This document shows positions 37,833 to 49,215 of a DNA stretch of 64,000 bases, one piece after another. The notes beneath the pieces are model-generated. The model worked only from the letters and a program-made list of their open reading frames with translations, made no database searches and was not told the origin of the DNA. Numbering within the stretch: the first letter of the stretch is position 1; each line of letters begins with the position of its first letter. This DNA is from Isoetes taiwanensis (Eukaryota > Streptophyta > Lycopodiopsida > Isoetales > Isoetaceae), in assembly GCA_021234155.1 (NCBI GenBank), contig JAJEKV010000008.1, forward strand, positions 23,835,439-23,899,438, in the 5' to 3' direction. Both the position numbers and the translations under genes were made by a program.

Positions 37833-37859
37833 ATGGGAAGGCAAAGGATACTCAAAGGG

Positions 37860-39625
37860 CTTTGTCTTAGAGCATCTAAAGTGGGCTGGTCAGATGATTT
37901 GGCCTATTTTGGCTGATCTTTTTACAAAGGCGATGGGGCGAGGGATTTTCTTTAGAATGGCAAGTTAACGAGTTGTACCAGTTCACAAGGAGGATCTCTC
38001 AGCGATGTATACCTTAGACCATCTGTTAGTTCTGAAAACAATATTTGATATAGTGAAAGGCACGAAAAAACTGGCATATGTGGCTTTTGTGGATTTTAAA
38101 AAGGCCTTTGACAAAGTGCCAAGATCACAATTATGGGAGAGAAAGGATAAGATCAATGTGCCAATTCAACTCAAAGAAGCGGTTCAGGTGCTGTATGAAA
38201 AGGTGCTGATACAATTGTCTTTTCCGCTATCTCTACAAACACCAGATTATATATCTAGTAACATTGGTGTGAAACACTCCCACCTTGTTCGGATTATTTA
38301 TTGATGGGTTGGAAAGTTGGTTACGTGCAAATTGTCCTGGTGGTATTTTGCTACATGACTTTGTGGTGCAGTTGCTTATATATGCAGATGATGTGGTCAT
38401 CTTTGCGCGCTCCTCGGAGTGTATGCAAAGCCATTTAGATGGGCTGGCTCGTTTTTGTGACTCTACCGAAATGCAAGTGAACTTGGAGAAAACTAGCATT
38501 ATGACAGTGGGGGCACTCAAGCAGGAAAGCACATTTAGATACAAAAATCATTTGGTAAGCACTTGTGATTCTTATAAGTATTTGGGGCTGATTTTTCATA
38601 GAAATCACAGGTGGAATACTTGCATTGCTCATAGAGTGGATGGGAGCCATAAGGCTCTTTATGCCATGCAAAGTCTATGCAGGAGGGCACATTTATGGTC
38701 ATGGACACTTAAGAAGAGATTGTTTGAATCTTTGGTGCTAAGTGTTGCATTGTATGGTAGTGAGATCTGGGGGCCCAGTATTACACAAGGTTTATGGGAT
38801 GATCTTGAGCAGATTTTGAAAAAGTTTATTAGGCTCGAGTTGGGAGTTAAGGCCCAAACGTCATATCTAGCGGAGTGCAGTCTCTTACCATTGGAGGGAG
38901 AAGCCATGATAAGGTGCATTCGCTTTCTGAATAAAGTGATACATATGGATGATACTAGGCTTCCACATAAGGCTTTTTTGGCCAGCAAAAATAAAGGATG
39001 GTTTCGGGATGTTACTTGTTGGCTAGGAAGATGGGATATTCATTGGGAAGAGGCAATCTCAAAGGGTAAGAATCTGGAGCAGTGGGTTTTTGATAAGTTT
39101 CAAAGAAAGATGTGGGCACAACCAAAGACGAAGATGATTCTTTATAGACAAAATATGAATCCTAGGCTGGAAGTGGCCCAGTATTTGGCGGATAACATCT
39201 CTATAAAGAAGAGGCATGCAATTGGTAGGATTCGCCTTAGTTCTCATCACTTGGGTGTGGAAACGGGTAGATGGGGGCAAATAATCCCTCGGTCGGAAAG
39301 ATATTGTAAGGTGTGTGGTGAAGATCAAGTAGAAGATGAAGAACAAAGAGGCATGCAATTGGTAGGATTCGCCTTAGTTCTCATCACTTGGGTGTGGAAA
39401 CGGGTAGATGGGGGCAAATAATCCCTCGGTCGGAAAGATATTGTAAGGTGTGTGGTGAAGATCAAGTAGAAGATGAAGAACACCGCTACTTAGGTGTGAA
39501 ACTTACTACTCAGAAGATATTTTTGATAAGTGACTAGCAAGATGAGGACTCTGAGACTCATTTGCTCTTTTATGATTGTATCTAAACATGGGATGTCTTT
39601 TAGGCCTTTTAGGCCTCCCAAAGAT

Positions 39626-39663
<38 letters not shown>

Positions 39664-39670
39664 GAGTGGC
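37860..39670 (+). mobile_element. LINE reverse transcriptase remnant, plus strand
   Basis: 38005-38284 gives the N-terminal RT blocks (TLDHLLVLKTIFD; AYVAFVDFKKAFD with the first catalytic Asp). A frameshift follows at the GVKHSHL block, where GVKQGCPLSP is normal. The frame from 38285 carries on with the catalytic box YADD at 38381-38392, then LARFCDSTEMQVNLEKT, YKYLGLIFH, LVLSVALYGSEIWGP and the thumb/connection region to about 39345. The sequence after that repeats itself through the 39211/39348 duplication, so the last 20-odd residues of that frame are false. A CT-rich tail follows. This is the best preserved RT in the window, but it is still inactive because of the frameshift and missing 5' part. 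Confidence 0.85.
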
Positions 39671-39761
39671 GAGCAAGATGAGGACTCTGAGACTCATTTG
39701 CTCTTTTATGATTGTATCTAAACATGGGATGTCTTTTAGGCCTTTTAGGCCTCCCAAAGAT

Positions 39762-39915
<154 letters not shown>

Positions 39916-39949
39916 GAAAAGGGCGTGGTCATTATAGAGGCAGACAAAT

Positions 39950-41812
39950 GATGCACTTCGGTTAGCATAGGAAATGTACCCGTCGGGGTTAGCATGTTGG
40001 AATATCAATGCTTTGACGGGATAAAGCAATTGTTATGATGGACATCCTTATGAATGTAGATATAGTATTTTTCTTGAGGCGGTGAACATGAGGAAAGGGA
40101 ATACGGATATACATGGCTTCACGTTGATGCATTCAACATGGGCTCCTAAAAGAAAAAATAGAGGGTATGGTGGTATAAGCATGCTATGTAGGCCGAGTTA
40201 TTTGGGTGATTTCAATTTTGCAAAAAGAGCAACATTACAATATATTTGGATTGAGATGCAAAGTCGGGAAGGTAGAATGTATGTGGCTGGTTGCTACTTC
40301 CATACGGGAATCACACATTTATAATTGGATGACTTAGATCGAGATGATCCGTTTGTCACCTTGGAACAAGATGTTTTAAATCTCAGCATGACAGGAAAGA
40401 TTTTACAGATGGGAGATTTTAATGGCTAGACCTTTGCCGAAAGCGGACATCCATTCTCATTGGATAGAAAACGAGTGGTTCGATATGCTAGATGATTGAG
40501 CATGGCTGGTGTAGACATTCGGATGATAAGATCACGGTATCCCATGCCCGGGGGCATCATCTCTTAAATTTTTGTAGTGGACTAGATCTAGTCATTTACA
40601 ATGGTACTCAGAAATATCCAGGAACAGGAAAGGTGACTGCCAGAAATGCAAGTGTAGTAGATTATGTGTTGGCGAAACCATCCCTTTCTGGGTCAATTGA
40701 AAATTTCTATGTTGGTGATAGCACAGTAGAATCTGATCATGTTCCTATTTTTGTCACATTGCGCATTGTGGGCAAGCTTTGTGTATCCTAGTGTCTTGAG
40801 CTCTACCCATAAGCTTGTTATGAGATATGAAAAGCGGATGTTTATAAACAAATTTGTGAGCAAACTGATTGTAAACAACAGAGACAGAAATTTAAAAATG
40901 CTAGGGGATAAGAAAAGCGTAGGGAAAGAAAGAGTGCAAAAGAATGCTTTATTTTAGCTAGGCAGGAGGAAAGGGTTACCTTGTAATGGATGGTTCGATT
41001 CTGATTGTAAACAACAGAGACAGAAATTTAAAAATGCTAGGGGATAAGAAAAGCGTAGGGAAAGAAAGAATTATATTAGATTGATCAAGGGAAAAAAAAG
41101 AAGATACTTACATGAAACATATGCAAATGGTCACGGAGTTGCTAGCATATCAAAGAGGTTACGGAATAGAATTAGAACTTCTGCGGGGATACTAGAACCA
41201 CTTTTTGAGGTAGAGGATCTATTGGCGAAGTTAAAGAGACTTTACTATTTTTCAAGAGTTCAAACTTGCATGGATCATGGGAGCGAATATGAACATTTGC
41301 ACTTCACCGCGTAATGACATCGTTGGAGGGCTTGAGCATGTCAATTTCCACTTCATAAGGCGGGTGACAAATCGGATTTGCATAATTATCGCATGATTTT
41401 GGTTGGTAGCTTTTATGCTAAGCTTTTTGCTACTATTATGGACTCTAAACTTAGCACATGGGCAGAGGAGATGAATGTAAGAGCAACTGGTCAAGCAGGT
41501 TTTAGGCCTAAGAAATCCACCATAGACCATTTATTGACGATGCGTGCTATGATGGACTCGGTTATCGGAAAAGGAAACCATTGTACGCTGCATTTGTAGA
41601 TTTTAGTAAAGCTTTTGATATGGTAAACCAGGAACATTTATGGGATCGATTGGTTGAGTTAAATGTACCAGAAAAATTGAGACATGCAGTATGGAAGCTT
41701 TATGAGAAAGTACTTATCCAGCTTTCATTTCCATATGTCAGTGAACAAAGGGTAGAAAGCAACATGGGAGTGAAGCAGGGGTGTCCTCTATCACCCACAT
41801 TCACAAGGCCCC
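39950..41812 (+). mobile_element. LINE with APE endonuclease and N-terminal RT, plus strand
   Basis: 40082-40324 gives an endonuclease middle part (YGGISMLCRPSYLGDF, IWIEMQSREGRMYVAGCYF). About 40390-40440 has MGDFNG in a broken frame. 40492-40791 gives the C-terminal part with ASVVDYVLAKP and the catalytic SDH (VESDHVPIFVTL). RT begins at 41378-41599 (MNVRATGQAGFRPKKSTIDH) and continues in another frame at 41581-41800 (AAFVDFSKAFDMV, then GVKQGCPLSPT). The element stops there at unrelated sequence, before the YADD box. It includes duplication 40865/41001. Confidence 0.85.
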
Positions 41813-42958
41813 TAAAAAGGAACTACTACATTTAACCAGTACTAAATAATGTAAAAACCATGGTGTATGCGGTTTTTTATGCATGAATTTTTTTGATAGA
41901 AGAAAACCACACTCCATAATGGTTTATTGCAATGATAGTGGTTTGTGATATGGTTATCAATAATGGTTATCAAGGCTATAGTGGTTTGTCAAAACTAGTT
42001 GTGACTAATGAGATGGTTGTGTTGATACTATACTGGTCCTTTAAAACTACTAGTAGTTTGTTACAACCATTGTGCAAATTGTGCATGTTGTCGGGGTTAG
42101 TTTTATTATGGCTATAGTGGTTTGTCAAAACTAGTTGTGACTAATGAGATGGTTGTGTTGATACTATACTGGTCCTTTAAAACTACTAGTAGTTTGTTAC
42201 AACCATTGTGCAAATTCTTGATTGAGTTATGAGGTAGTCATATAGTGATGTGCATTATTTTGTTCGTATGTGTCATTTAGGAATAGATAATCTAACCTAA
42301 ATTGGACATGTGATGATTATTCCAAATTGTGAAAGGATGACTTTAGATTGTCATATGAGAATCAATATCTTATAATCCATTAGACAATCCATATGCTTAT
42401 CCTTTGAAATTATGATCAATATATGTAATTCTCCCACTACTAATCCCACAAAGATAAAGAATATAGCGACTTAACAATATCCTTATTGTCTCACATTACA
42501 AGATACAACAATATTGTTTTGGTGCCACAATGTTTTGATTAATAAATGCAATTTCTAGCAATATAGATTTGGAAGCTTGCTAATCTCATGCACCATAAGC
42601 TCAAAATGCTCTCCTTTTGCTCAAAAAGTCATTTGAAATAACATTCTATTGCAAATAATGCAGGATTGCATGTTAGAAACACAATGCTGAATGATATAAC
42701 AAAATAACACAAACCTAAAGAGACATGACCTTGGAATTAGCTTTCCTCGCCTGAACTCCTAAGTTAATGGCGTCTTGAAATCCATGTGTCATGTTTTAGC
42801 ATCGGAGCATGGCTAACCACTTCTAGATAAGCAATAGGGTTGTGCTGGGTTAACCACTTCTAGATAAGCATTAGGGTTGTGTTGAGCACGCATACTTTTC
42901 TATAGCACAAATAACTCAGAAAAGAGCTCCAGGAATAGGTTAAGGTTTTTGCATACAG
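41813..42958. other. Non-coding AT-rich stretch
   Basis: No recognisable gene. One offset duplication (41974/42110) and one short direct repeat of about 40 bases near 42812/42850 (TTAACCACTTCTAGATAAGC). Confidence 0.45.
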
Positions 42959-43058
42959 GAACTACACCCCGGTCTAAATTCCGGGGCGGAAACAGAGCCA
43001 ACGCACGGCAGCGTGAAGGCAATGTTGACACCCCAGAATTTAGACTGGGGTGTAGTTC
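42959..43058. mobile_element. 100-bp foldback element
   Basis: The left arm begins GAACTACACCCC and the right arm ends GGGGTGTAGTTC. The arms pair over about 29 bases around a 40-base loop. The few arm mismatches are C/T-type (CCGG against CCAG), as expected after methyl-C decay. No coding sequence. It may be a minimal MITE or a hairpin remnant. Confidence 0.6.
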
Positions 43059-45999
43059 GTGCAACGTGAAAATAGGGTAAGGGCGATTCTTTGGGGTGAA
43101 AAGGGGTAAGAATGCAAGGTGAAAATGGAGAATGTCGGATGAAAACTGTGTTGAACAAAACAATGCTCCATGCATCCAACATTTAAAAAAAAAGATGTGC
43201 CACATATCAATCCATCACTGGCAGACACGACAGAATCGTGCCTACCTTGTCTGTTTTTACGTGGGCGGACTCTCCCATTGAATAAATAAAGAAGAGTCAT
43301 ATTTCATATTTTATACAAAAATAAGCAAGAACATCAAATGTAAAAGCGGCAATTCAAGAGCGTCAGATTAGGGTAGGCGTTTTGACTGCAAAGAGGCGGC
43401 AAAGCTTCAGATGGATTTGGCGGCAAAGCTTCAGATGGATTTGGGTAGAATGCAGTGCAATGAACCGCAGATTTGGAAGCAGCGTGATTCTCAGCCACAA
43501 GAGCTTATTCCAGGGCATCAGAATCAGTGTCTAGTTTTCTGAAGGCATCTGCGATTTGATCGAAGAAAGAAACACGGCATTAATTCTGAAACAACATCCG
43601 AAGGTGATTTTCCATTTCATTTTGCTGCATTATTTTATGTTCTATGCAGCACTCCTAAATAATGCATTTGGGATCGAGTGCAGTGAACCGCAGATTCCCA
43701 TCGTATTTGGTGGTGAAGCTTGCAGAAAACAATGTACGAGATGGACTTTCGGCCAGGAGAGCTTAACCCAATGGATCAAAATCAGTGTGTAGCTTTCTGA
43801 AGACATCTGCAATTTGATTAAAGAAAGAACATGGCACTAATTTGAAAACCACGTCCACAGGTGATTTTTGTTTTCCATTACCTCTTTGCTGTCTATACAA
43901 CACCATTAAATATTAGCTGGAAGTTGACTGGCATTGATGCAAAAATGATTATGTGAAAAGTGAGTGTAGGCCGAATCAGAGGATTTTGAGTTCGAAAAGA
44001 AGTTTAGTCAGTGCCCTGATTATTTTTTTGTTTTAAATCATATGAGTGCATAAGCCTTATCAAATTGCTGGATTTATGTTATATAGTTTTTGATCAATCT
44101 GACACATCTTGTGATGGCAGACTAGGTGATAAAAGTCATCATTCTTTTTTATCTTTCTGTTTGACTAGTATTTTTGACGTAAATTGTAGCATTTATTATG
44201 AACGCAGGTATGGAAAAAGGCATTCAAATTTAGGATATGGATCATCATGTTTTAGAAGAATGAAGGAGCTAAACTTACTATGGATAATGCAGGTAAGGAA
44301 TATGCAATGTATTATATAATGAGAAATAATGGTTATTTTTGTGAGGCATTTTGATAAAGATTGTGCAGTTCAGAGTTCTGATTTGTTGAAAGTGACTAGT
44401 CAATGTCTATTTATACTTTAAGTTCATTCACATTCATTTTCTAGCGTTTATGGAACTATGAAGATGTTGTTTTTATTGTAGTGGAAAAATATGCGGCAAA
44501 GGGAAGGGGAGAATCATTTTTGAAAGAATGTTGATTTTGGCATCTGGACTCCACGCAAAACTATTGAAGGTACGCCTTGCCTAAGTAATGCTTCCTGTCT
44601 CATGAGAATCTGTCCTTGAAGGTGTAATCAGCGTCCATATGACATTTTTCATCTGTACCTTGGCAGCTATGCAAGACGCTTTTTGTAGTATGGTTACACT
44701 TGATGGTTTAAATTTTGCATTCCTCTATAGCAGCATACATCTTCTCTACTGCACGATGAAACTTTATTTGTTGTTAGTATTGAGAAGAAATGTCCTTTCC
44801 TAGAAATGTGTCAATAAGACATTAATTTAGGCTGGATCTGTGTTTTGGCAGGCAATAAAAAAATGGATCTGGATTTATCACGAAAATGGCAGGCAAAATG
44901 CCTCATGAATGCATGGTTCTGGTCTTTACAGACTACAAGGGATTTCAAGACAATTGTGCAAAGGAGGATGGGCTTATTGAAAGATCTGCATACAACGGTT
45001 GCCTGATTTTGTGTAGCTCAAAATATCAGTTGGAAATTATCTTGCTTTCTCCATCTAAAATATTGACTGTAAGAATTGCTAGTCTTGGGAAGAATTGGAG
45101 ATACTAAGGTTCAAATCCTGGCCCTTACCTCACATCCAAATATGTATAGATTGTTCACAAGGTTATTAAATATTCCACATTACTTTTGTTAAATATTCCA
45201 TGTTACTTCATGAACACATATCATGGATGCTTTAATATAGTTTTGTATATACAACTTAGAGTCTCTCTACTATACAATAAGAATGGGACGTTTAATAGAC
45301 ATTTATTGATATATTGTACAAACCATTACAATTGAATCAATCAAAGCAGCAATGATTTTTATCTTGAGCATGTCCTACTATATTTAATAAACCAATACCA
45401 ATTGCATTGTACAAAATACCATTGCTTTTCTCTCCATACAAAATAAATTGAAAGGTAGAAGCCTTTGCTATCTTGATGACAAAAGCATTAGCAATTAGCT
45501 AATATTTTGTAATGAGAAATGCAAATATTTTCTTGTATGGCATTGTACAAAATACCATTGCTTTTCTCTCCATACAAAATAAATTGAAAGGTAGAAGCCT
45601 CAAAACCAATAAGTAGTGGTTTATAGTTCCCATACCTAAAACATGGCACTAAACCAAATAATCAAACTACCATAAAGAACCATGATAGCACACTATGATA
45701 ATAAACTAGCAAAACAAAATATATATGAGAACCACATCGTGTAACTAGTAGTGCTTATTCAACATATTAACCCACAAAGTAATATTAACTTATCATAGTG
45801 GTTGTATGCAAAAAACATTGTAAAAAATTGATAGCGATAAACTAGCAAAACAAAATATATATGAGAACCACATCGTGTAACTAGTAGTGCTTATTCAACA
45901 TATTAACCCACAAAGTAATATTAACTTATCATAGTGGTTGTATGCAAAAAACATTGTAAAAAATTGATAGCGATTATTTTTTGGGGGCCTTGTGATTGT
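43059..45999. other. Unassigned stretch with an internal diverged duplication
   Basis: About 43445-43640 and 43675-43880 are diverged tandem copies of about 230 bases; both contain CAGTG(C)AA.GAACCGCAGAT and end in a splice-donor-like AG/GTGATTTT. Further right are short segments bounded by AG and GT (44207-44290, 44482-44569), but their frames do not join. I cannot support a gene. Two offset duplications lie at 45404 and 45701. Confidence 0.35.
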
Positions 46000-47262
46000 T
46001 TGGACTCTTCATAGATCAGCTTGGCTGGATTGAAGCGGTATGGTGGAGATGTACGCCGCTATTCGGGTATGTTATCTACGCTCTTGTTATATGCCGATGG
46101 CGTGGTTTTGCTTTCCGCGTAGCATAAATGGGTTCGAGAAGCATCTAGATGCATTGTCCTCCTTTTTGTGATGCCAAAAGCATGCGTGTTAATCTCGCCA
46201 AAACAAAATTGTAGTCTTTGGAGCATCAAAGTTGACCATGTTCGGTTATATTATAAAAGGCTGAGTTATTGGATATTGCAGATCACTATAAATATCTTGG
46301 GTGGTAGTAGATAAAGCCTCAAGCTGGAATCAAGCGTGGTCGAGAGAGAAAATTAATCACGAGGGCTTAAAGCTCTATATCGTCTGGCGCCATTGTGTGA
46401 AATTTGAAAATGGAATTTTAGCATGAAAAAAATGCTATATAGCACACTAGTGAGATCTGTTGTCTTTGTATGGTACATTAATTTTAGGGGTAGGGACTAG
46501 CCGATGATACATGGAAAAAGGTAGAAAAGATCTGAAAAAGATTTCTTAAAAGCGAGCTTGGGGTCAAGGTTGGGGCGCCATATGACATGATGCTAGTTGA
46601 GTCGGGATGTTAACACTTGAAGTAGAAGCCTTGTGTCAAACACTTAAGTATGTTTGTAAGATTTTGTATTCCGCGCCAAATAATAGTTTGCCCGGATGGC
46701 CTGGAGGGAAACACGTGAAAAAGGATGGTTTGCATATGTGGAAATATGGATGGCAAAATGGGGGATGCACATCGAGGACTTGCGGTTAAACAAAGATGAT
46801 ATTAAAAGTGGGTATCGGTAGCTTTTTCGATTACATTTGGAGGGATGGCGGGGTGAAGAAAAGAGTTTTCTGAAACGGATCAATCCCTACTTTGCAAGCG
46901 AGGCAAGTATTTGGAGGAACACATAAGTACTAAGCGGAGACATGCTATTGGCGGGATTAGGTGAGCTCACACAAACTAGGGATGGAGGTTGGCGGGTGGA
47001 ATAATATCCCACATGAGTTTCGCCTTTACCCGGCTTTGTGGAAATTCTGACCTTGAGGGCGAGTCTCATGTTCTCTTTTGCATTGCCACTGTGTATACAA
47101 GCATACGAGAGAGAAAAGGGAGGGACTAATGCATTTCCGTCTGAGGATGCGTTAGATGAATGGTTGTATAGTTGATGTACTTACGGGATGTCTTATAGAT
47201 CTGGCGGTCTCAAAGACATAACAAATACAATTTCGTTTCATTTCATTTCATCTCTCTCTCTC
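46000..47262 (+). mobile_element. LINE remnant, plus strand, RT and 3' tail
   Basis: A broken plus-strand frame near 46078-46110 reads LLYADGVVLLS, a decayed YADD box. Further right come fragments matching the post-RT region (KVEKI.KRFLKSELGVKVGAPYD, near 46520-46590). The 3' end is GTCTCAAAGACATAACAAA followed by TTTCATTTCATTTCAT and a CT run. The last part is repeated by the 47138/47274 duplication. Confidence 0.7.
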
Positions 47263-47383
47263 TCTCTCTCTCTCGTCTGAGGATGCGTTAGATGAATGGT
47301 TGTATAGTTGATGTACTTACGGGATGTCTTATAGATCTGGCGGTCTCAAAGACATAACAAATACAATTTCGTTTCATTTCATT

Positions 47384-47385
<2 letters not shown>

Positions 47386-47423
<38 letters not shown>
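47386..47423. repeat. (CT)n run at a LINE tail
   Basis: A short CT tract following the second, duplicated copy of the LINE 3' end. Confidence 0.85.
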
Positions 47424-47427
<4 letters not shown>

Positions 47428-48400
47428 GAGTTTTCCCACATGCATGCAAATATTTTATCTCTCGTGCTATACGGCGAGAGATAAAATTTGTACGTATTCC
47501 ATGAGACATATAATAATCGTTCAAGCCTTAACCCTCCTTAGTTAGCATTTTATTTCTACGGATGTAGGCGGGCAGGCGCGGGAAGGGGAGAAATAAGGGA
47601 CAAGCATGTTGCCTTTTGATCTGATGACCAAAGCTCTTTTAATCATGTCCTAGCTTTGTTATTCGTACCCCATCTAAATCCACATTCAAGCTTTCCCAGT
47701 ATGAACTATGTTATTCATATCTCTTTTCGAGCTCTAAATTTATATTTGAGCTTTTCAAGCTCTGTTATTCTTTTCGAGCTCTGTTATTCATATCTGTTAT
47801 TCTAAACAAAGGTTTCTATAAGTTCTGAGCAATGGTTTTTTATCTCCCTAAAAGGTAAACGACTATGGCAGAGAGAGGCTGCCGAAGATGACTTAGTGCT
47901 GGACAAAGGGGGGCTTGATTCTAAGTAATAAAAGGTATGAATCTAGTCGAAATGCTTCTAAAATCTGTTGATTCTGAGCAGAGTCCATTTTTTCCTCCTT
48001 GTTCTTCGTATACTCACTCAACTTGCTTCAAAATTTACAAATTAGATTGTCTTTGAATGGAAGGTTTGAACTAGCTTGCTGTCGGAAGAAGCAATATCAT
48101 AAGAAAGTATAAACTAAAAAATTCAGCACTCTCCTGCCCGCAAAGGAGAAGCTGCTTAACTGGTTAATTGACGTGGGCTAATGCGGGATCCATGAACCAG
48201 TTATGCTAAAAACCTCTCTCACAACCAAAAAAGTGAGAGTGGGTTTTTCCCACTCTCACCTCCCTCTCGCCCTCTCTCATCGTCTCAACCTTTTGCTCAA
48301 AGACAGGTATGATGGTGAGCACTACGAAGACAAAGGTTATGATTGTTGGCACACTCACAACCAAAAAAGTGAGAGTGGGTTTTTCCCACTCTCACCTACC
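47424..48400. other. Non-coding stretch with two perfect hairpins
   Basis: TTTTATCTCTCG at 47453-47464 pairs perfectly with CGAGAGATAAAA at 47475-47486. GTGAGAGTGGG at 48233-48243 pairs with CCCACTCTCAC at 48249-48259; this second hairpin recurs 136 bases later through the artefact. No gene is seen. Confidence 0.55.
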
Positions 48401-48404
48401 TCTC

Positions 48405-49002
48405 GCCCTTTTTAAGTATTTGGGAATTATTTTTAGTAGCAATTACTTATGGGATGAATGCATAGAGTAGCGATACAGTAATGCGCTTAAGGTACTATGT
48501 GCAATGCAAAAGCAATGTCATAAAATACATCTTTGGAATTGGGATTTGAAGAAGCAGCTCTATAGATCACTTGTATAAACAGTTATACTATATGGCTGTG
48601 AAGTATGGGCTCTAAGCTTGACGGCCAAGCTATGGAAAAAGGTAGAGAATTTGCAAAAGAAATTTTTGCGTGCTGAGCTCGGGGTGAAAATGCAAAGCCA
48701 TATGCGATGATGCTTGCAGAAGTGGGAATGCTGCCTTTTGAGGGAGAAGCAATGATTCAGACTGCCTCTTACTTGCTCAAGGTCAATGCGTTAAGTGAAG
48801 ATCGCCTTCCCAGTATAGCTAAAAGAGCGTCCGCGGATAAAGGTTAGTACCATGATGTAATTTGTTGGTTGCAGAAATGGAATATCAGGGTAGGTGAGTT
48901 GGTGGGCAAGAGAGATAGAATACGAGATCTGGTTTGTCATAAGTTTCAAATTAAAACCTGGGGCGCGGTCCAAGAGGTAAAGATGTCTTTCTACCAGCAA
49001 AC
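48405..49002 (+). mobile_element. LINE post-RT fragment, plus strand
   Basis: Translation in broken frames gives KYLGIIFSSNYLWDECIE, then HLWNWDLKKQLYRSLV, TVILYGCEVWALS and FLRAELGVKMQS. These are the same blocks, in the same order, as in the LINE at 37860-39670. In-frame stops (for example after ECIE and SLV) show it is dead. The RT core is missing on the left. Confidence 0.8.
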
Positions 49003-49215
49003 TATGCTATGGTTCTCTTCTTATATAGAAGAGAACCATCATTCTGGGGAAAGGGACGTCTGTTTTGGCATCACGCTATTTTGGACGTAGGAGTCATCTT
49101 TAGCCTGAGTTTTCTTTGGCACATGATTTCTTTAGCTCTGTCTGCTATATATCCCTGTAGCTTCTAAGCAATTCTCATCGGCGTTTCCTTTGAGCTGAAT
49201 TCTCCTTGTTCCAGT
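49003..49215. repeat. Dispersed repeat with a perfect hairpin, copy 1
   Basis: Matches 55766-55972. It starts with ATGGTTCTCTTC (49009-49020), a 7-base loop, then GAAGAGAACCAT (49028-49039), and continues through GGGACGTCTGTTTTGGCATC to GAGCTGAATTCTCCTTG. Confidence 0.8.

Noticed and set aside
37890-37960. Copia-like phrase ADLFTKAMGR
   Set aside because: It resembles the end of a Copia RNase H, but it is short and isolated and lies where LINE sequence begins; no other Copia domain is nearby.
39346-39421. C-terminal extension of the 378-codon RT frame
   Set aside because: The last part is read through the 39211/39348 duplication in a shifted frame and is not real protein.
44207-44569. Multi-exon gene with AG/GT-bounded segments
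   Set aside because: The segments are open only in frames that do not join across the proposed introns.
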